DNA from: Oscillospiraceae bacterium
GTDB taxonomy: Bacteria > Bacillota > Clostridia > Oscillospirales > Oscillospiraceae
Direction of reading: 5' to 3'
Length of the DNA stretch: 32,672 nt
Assembly (NCBI GenBank): GCA_017466665.1
Contig: JAFTTQ010000071.1
Location: forward strand, 1 to 32,672
The notes under the pieces are model-generated. The model was given only the letters and a program-made list of their open reading frames with translations, searched no databases and was not told the DNA's origin. Positions 31,869-32,672 of the stretch are shown one piece after another (the stretch's first letter is position 1; each line of letters opens with the position of its first letter). A program made the translations under genes and the position numbers.

Positions 31869-32425
31869 AAGGTGTAACCCTCCTTTTTAAGATGTTCCCG
31901 AAGCCCGGTGCGGCAACGAAAGAGCGTGGTTTTTACTTTGCTTTCAGATAAAGCAAAGCGTTTGGAAATGGCAGCCACGGAATCCAGATACCAATACCTG
32001 CGAACAAAAATATTCCTTTTTTCCTCATCCAGTTTGCTGAGAAATCCGTTAATTGCATCACGCAACGCCATATCATCTATGCGGCACGCAACATCATTGG
32101 GAGCAGGAATGCATTGTTCCATTTCGGCACTAAGTTCACCAATAAATGCGCTGCGTTTCAAACGGCTGCGGTCACGGCAGCAGTTCAAAGAAATGTGACG
32201 GGTGATCCGAGCAAGGAACGCATACAAATAGCTTCTCGGCTCATGGGGTGGAATAGCGTTCCACGCTTCCATGTAAGTATCGTTTTCACATTCTTCTGCT
32301 GTCTGTGGGTCTCCGACAATTCCATACGCTAACGAGCGTAAGCGGCTACCGTATTTTTCTGTGGTTTGCTTGATTGCTGTTTCGTCACGCAGCAAATATA
32401 GTTCAACGATTCTGTTATCGTCCAA
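31865..32425 (-). CDS. ECF-like RNA polymerase sigma factor
   Basis: A 186-aa sigma-70 family protein. Region 2 covers SLAYGIVGDPQTAEECENDTYMEAWNAIPP, region 4 covers DEEKRNIFVRRYWYLDSVAAISKRF followed by the recognition helix SESKVKTTLFRCRTGLREHL. The start is disputed. An ATG at 32434 touches the SD AAAGGAG directly, leaving no spacer, whereas the TTG at 32425 has a nine-base spacer and yields MDDNRIVELY, the usual opening of this family. I take the TTG. It is followed by its membrane partner in a four-base overlap. Confidence 0.88.
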   Translation of the reverse strand: MDDNRIVELYLLRDETAIKQTTEKYGSRLRSLAYGIVGDPQTAEECENDTYMEAWNAIPPHEPRSYLYAFLARITRHISLNCCRDRSRLKRSAFIGELSAEMEQCIPAPNDVACRIDDMALRDAINGFLSKLDEEKRNIFVRRYWYLDSVAAISKRFALSESKVKTTLFRCRTGLREHLKKEGYTL

Positions 32426-32467
32426 GGCTTTCATCTCCTTTCTTTCCGTATTGAAAGGCCTTCACCC

Positions 32468-32499
32468 TAATAAGCACCGTTTTGGAAGGCAAGGTTACA
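32468..32499 (-). promoter_or_regulatory. Possible ECF-type autoregulated promoter
   Basis: On the - strand TGTAACCTT, with the AAC core typical of ECF -35 elements, is followed after 13 bases by GTGCTTATTA. No sigma-A pair of similar quality is visible before the sigma gene, so self-activation is plausible. Confidence 0.45.
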
Positions 32500-32514
32500 C
32501 TTTTCAAGAAAATT

Positions 32515-32551
32515 ATAAAAAGGAACGATGCCAAGTGAGCTGCATCGTTCC
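32515..32551 (-). terminator. Terminator of a - strand gene right of the window
   Basis: GGAACGATGC pairs perfectly with GCATCGTTCC around ten bases, with five T following on the - strand. It ends a transcript arriving from beyond 32672. Confidence 0.8.
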
Positions 32552-32569
32552 TCCGTATTTTGAGCGATT

Positions 32570-32608
32570 ACTGTTTTACGAACACCCGGCTATCCATCGG
32601 GCAGTTTT
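32570..32608 (-). other. Structured 3' motif, copy B
   Basis: On the - strand AAAACTGCCCG, a variable loop, CGGGTGTTCGTAAAACAGT. It shares the outer ACTG/CAGT and inner CCCG/CGGG stems and the TAAAACAGT end with copy A (30396-30434). It lies 18 bases before the terminator at 32515-32551. Confidence 0.6.
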
Positions 32609-32634
32609 TTGGGAAATTATTGTTTATCTTATTA

Positions 32635-32667
32635 ACCGTAGGGGCCGATGCCCACATCGGCCCTAAC
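32635..32667. repeat. Inverted-repeat element core, copy 4 (at window edge)
   Basis: GTAGGGGCCGATG and CATCGGCCCTAAC around CCCA, preceded by ATTAACC exactly as in copy 3. The right arm has a one-base deletion/shift. The outer right end may run past the window edge. Confidence 0.7.
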
Positions 32668-32672
32668 AAAAA

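Noticed and set aside
32361..32666. + strand frame of 101 codons at the right edge
   Set aside because: It crosses the sigma-factor start, its promoter, a terminator and a repeat; no SD or family resemblance.

Overview
The window looks like a chromosomal segment of a low-to-mid-GC Gram-positive member of the Clostridia, most like the gut Oscillospiraceae/Ruminococcaceae. The reasons are near-universal strong Shine-Dalgarno (SD) sites, AT-rich sigma-A promoters and Rho-independent terminators, lipoprotein signal peptides on all secreted enzymes, a der-plsY-gpsA block, and a Gram-positive ABC-type starch-utilisation locus. No tRNA, rRNA, CRISPR, transposase or phage gene was seen.

Layout, left to right. 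(1) Positions 1-3430, + strand: an upstream terminator, a 192-bp inverted-repeat element, then the housekeeping operon der, plsY, gpsA, closed by a terminator. (2) 3444-7393, + strand: a large ATPase-permease fusion ABC exporter, a second copy of the inverted-repeat element, and an AT-rich orphan gene resembling DUF3885 proteins. (3) 7405-10983, - strand: a small acidic protein with 15 clustered cysteines, a stand-alone biotin ligase, a six-helix membrane protein fused to an E2/CAT-like acyltransferase domain whose catalytic His position is Glu, and a homocysteine S-methyltransferase. (4) 11191-13342, + strand: M29 aminopeptidase, hexapeptide acetyltransferase, rpmE. (5) 13457-26977, - strand: a roughly 13.5-kb polysaccharide-utilisation locus transcribed as malQ, pullulanase, GH53 galactanase, GH13 amylase, then, from a second very strong promoter with a LacI/CcpA-type operator, binding protein, two permeases and the MsmX/UgpC-type ATPase. 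(6) 27120-30395, + strand: a GH78-like protein, a transglutaminase-like lipoprotein and an SGNH hydrolase. (7) 30552-32425, - strand: an ECF-like sigma factor and its membrane-anchored partner.

How the genes work together: in region 5 the surface-anchored pullulanase, amylase and galactanase would cut alpha-glucans and beta-1,4-galactan. The binding protein, which carries an extra C-terminal domain resembling the SusE/SusF starch-binding module, would feed malto-oligosaccharides to the MalF/MalG-type permeases. MsmX would power uptake, and MalQ would process the oligosaccharides in the cytoplasm.

The strongest unexplained signals are structural DNA/RNA elements: a dispersed palindromic family with four copies here; a run of five back-to-back palindromes lying in frame inside the amylase N-terminus; a perfect hairpin between the SD and the TTG start of the MalF-like gene; and a short structured motif that precedes a terminator at two unrelated places.
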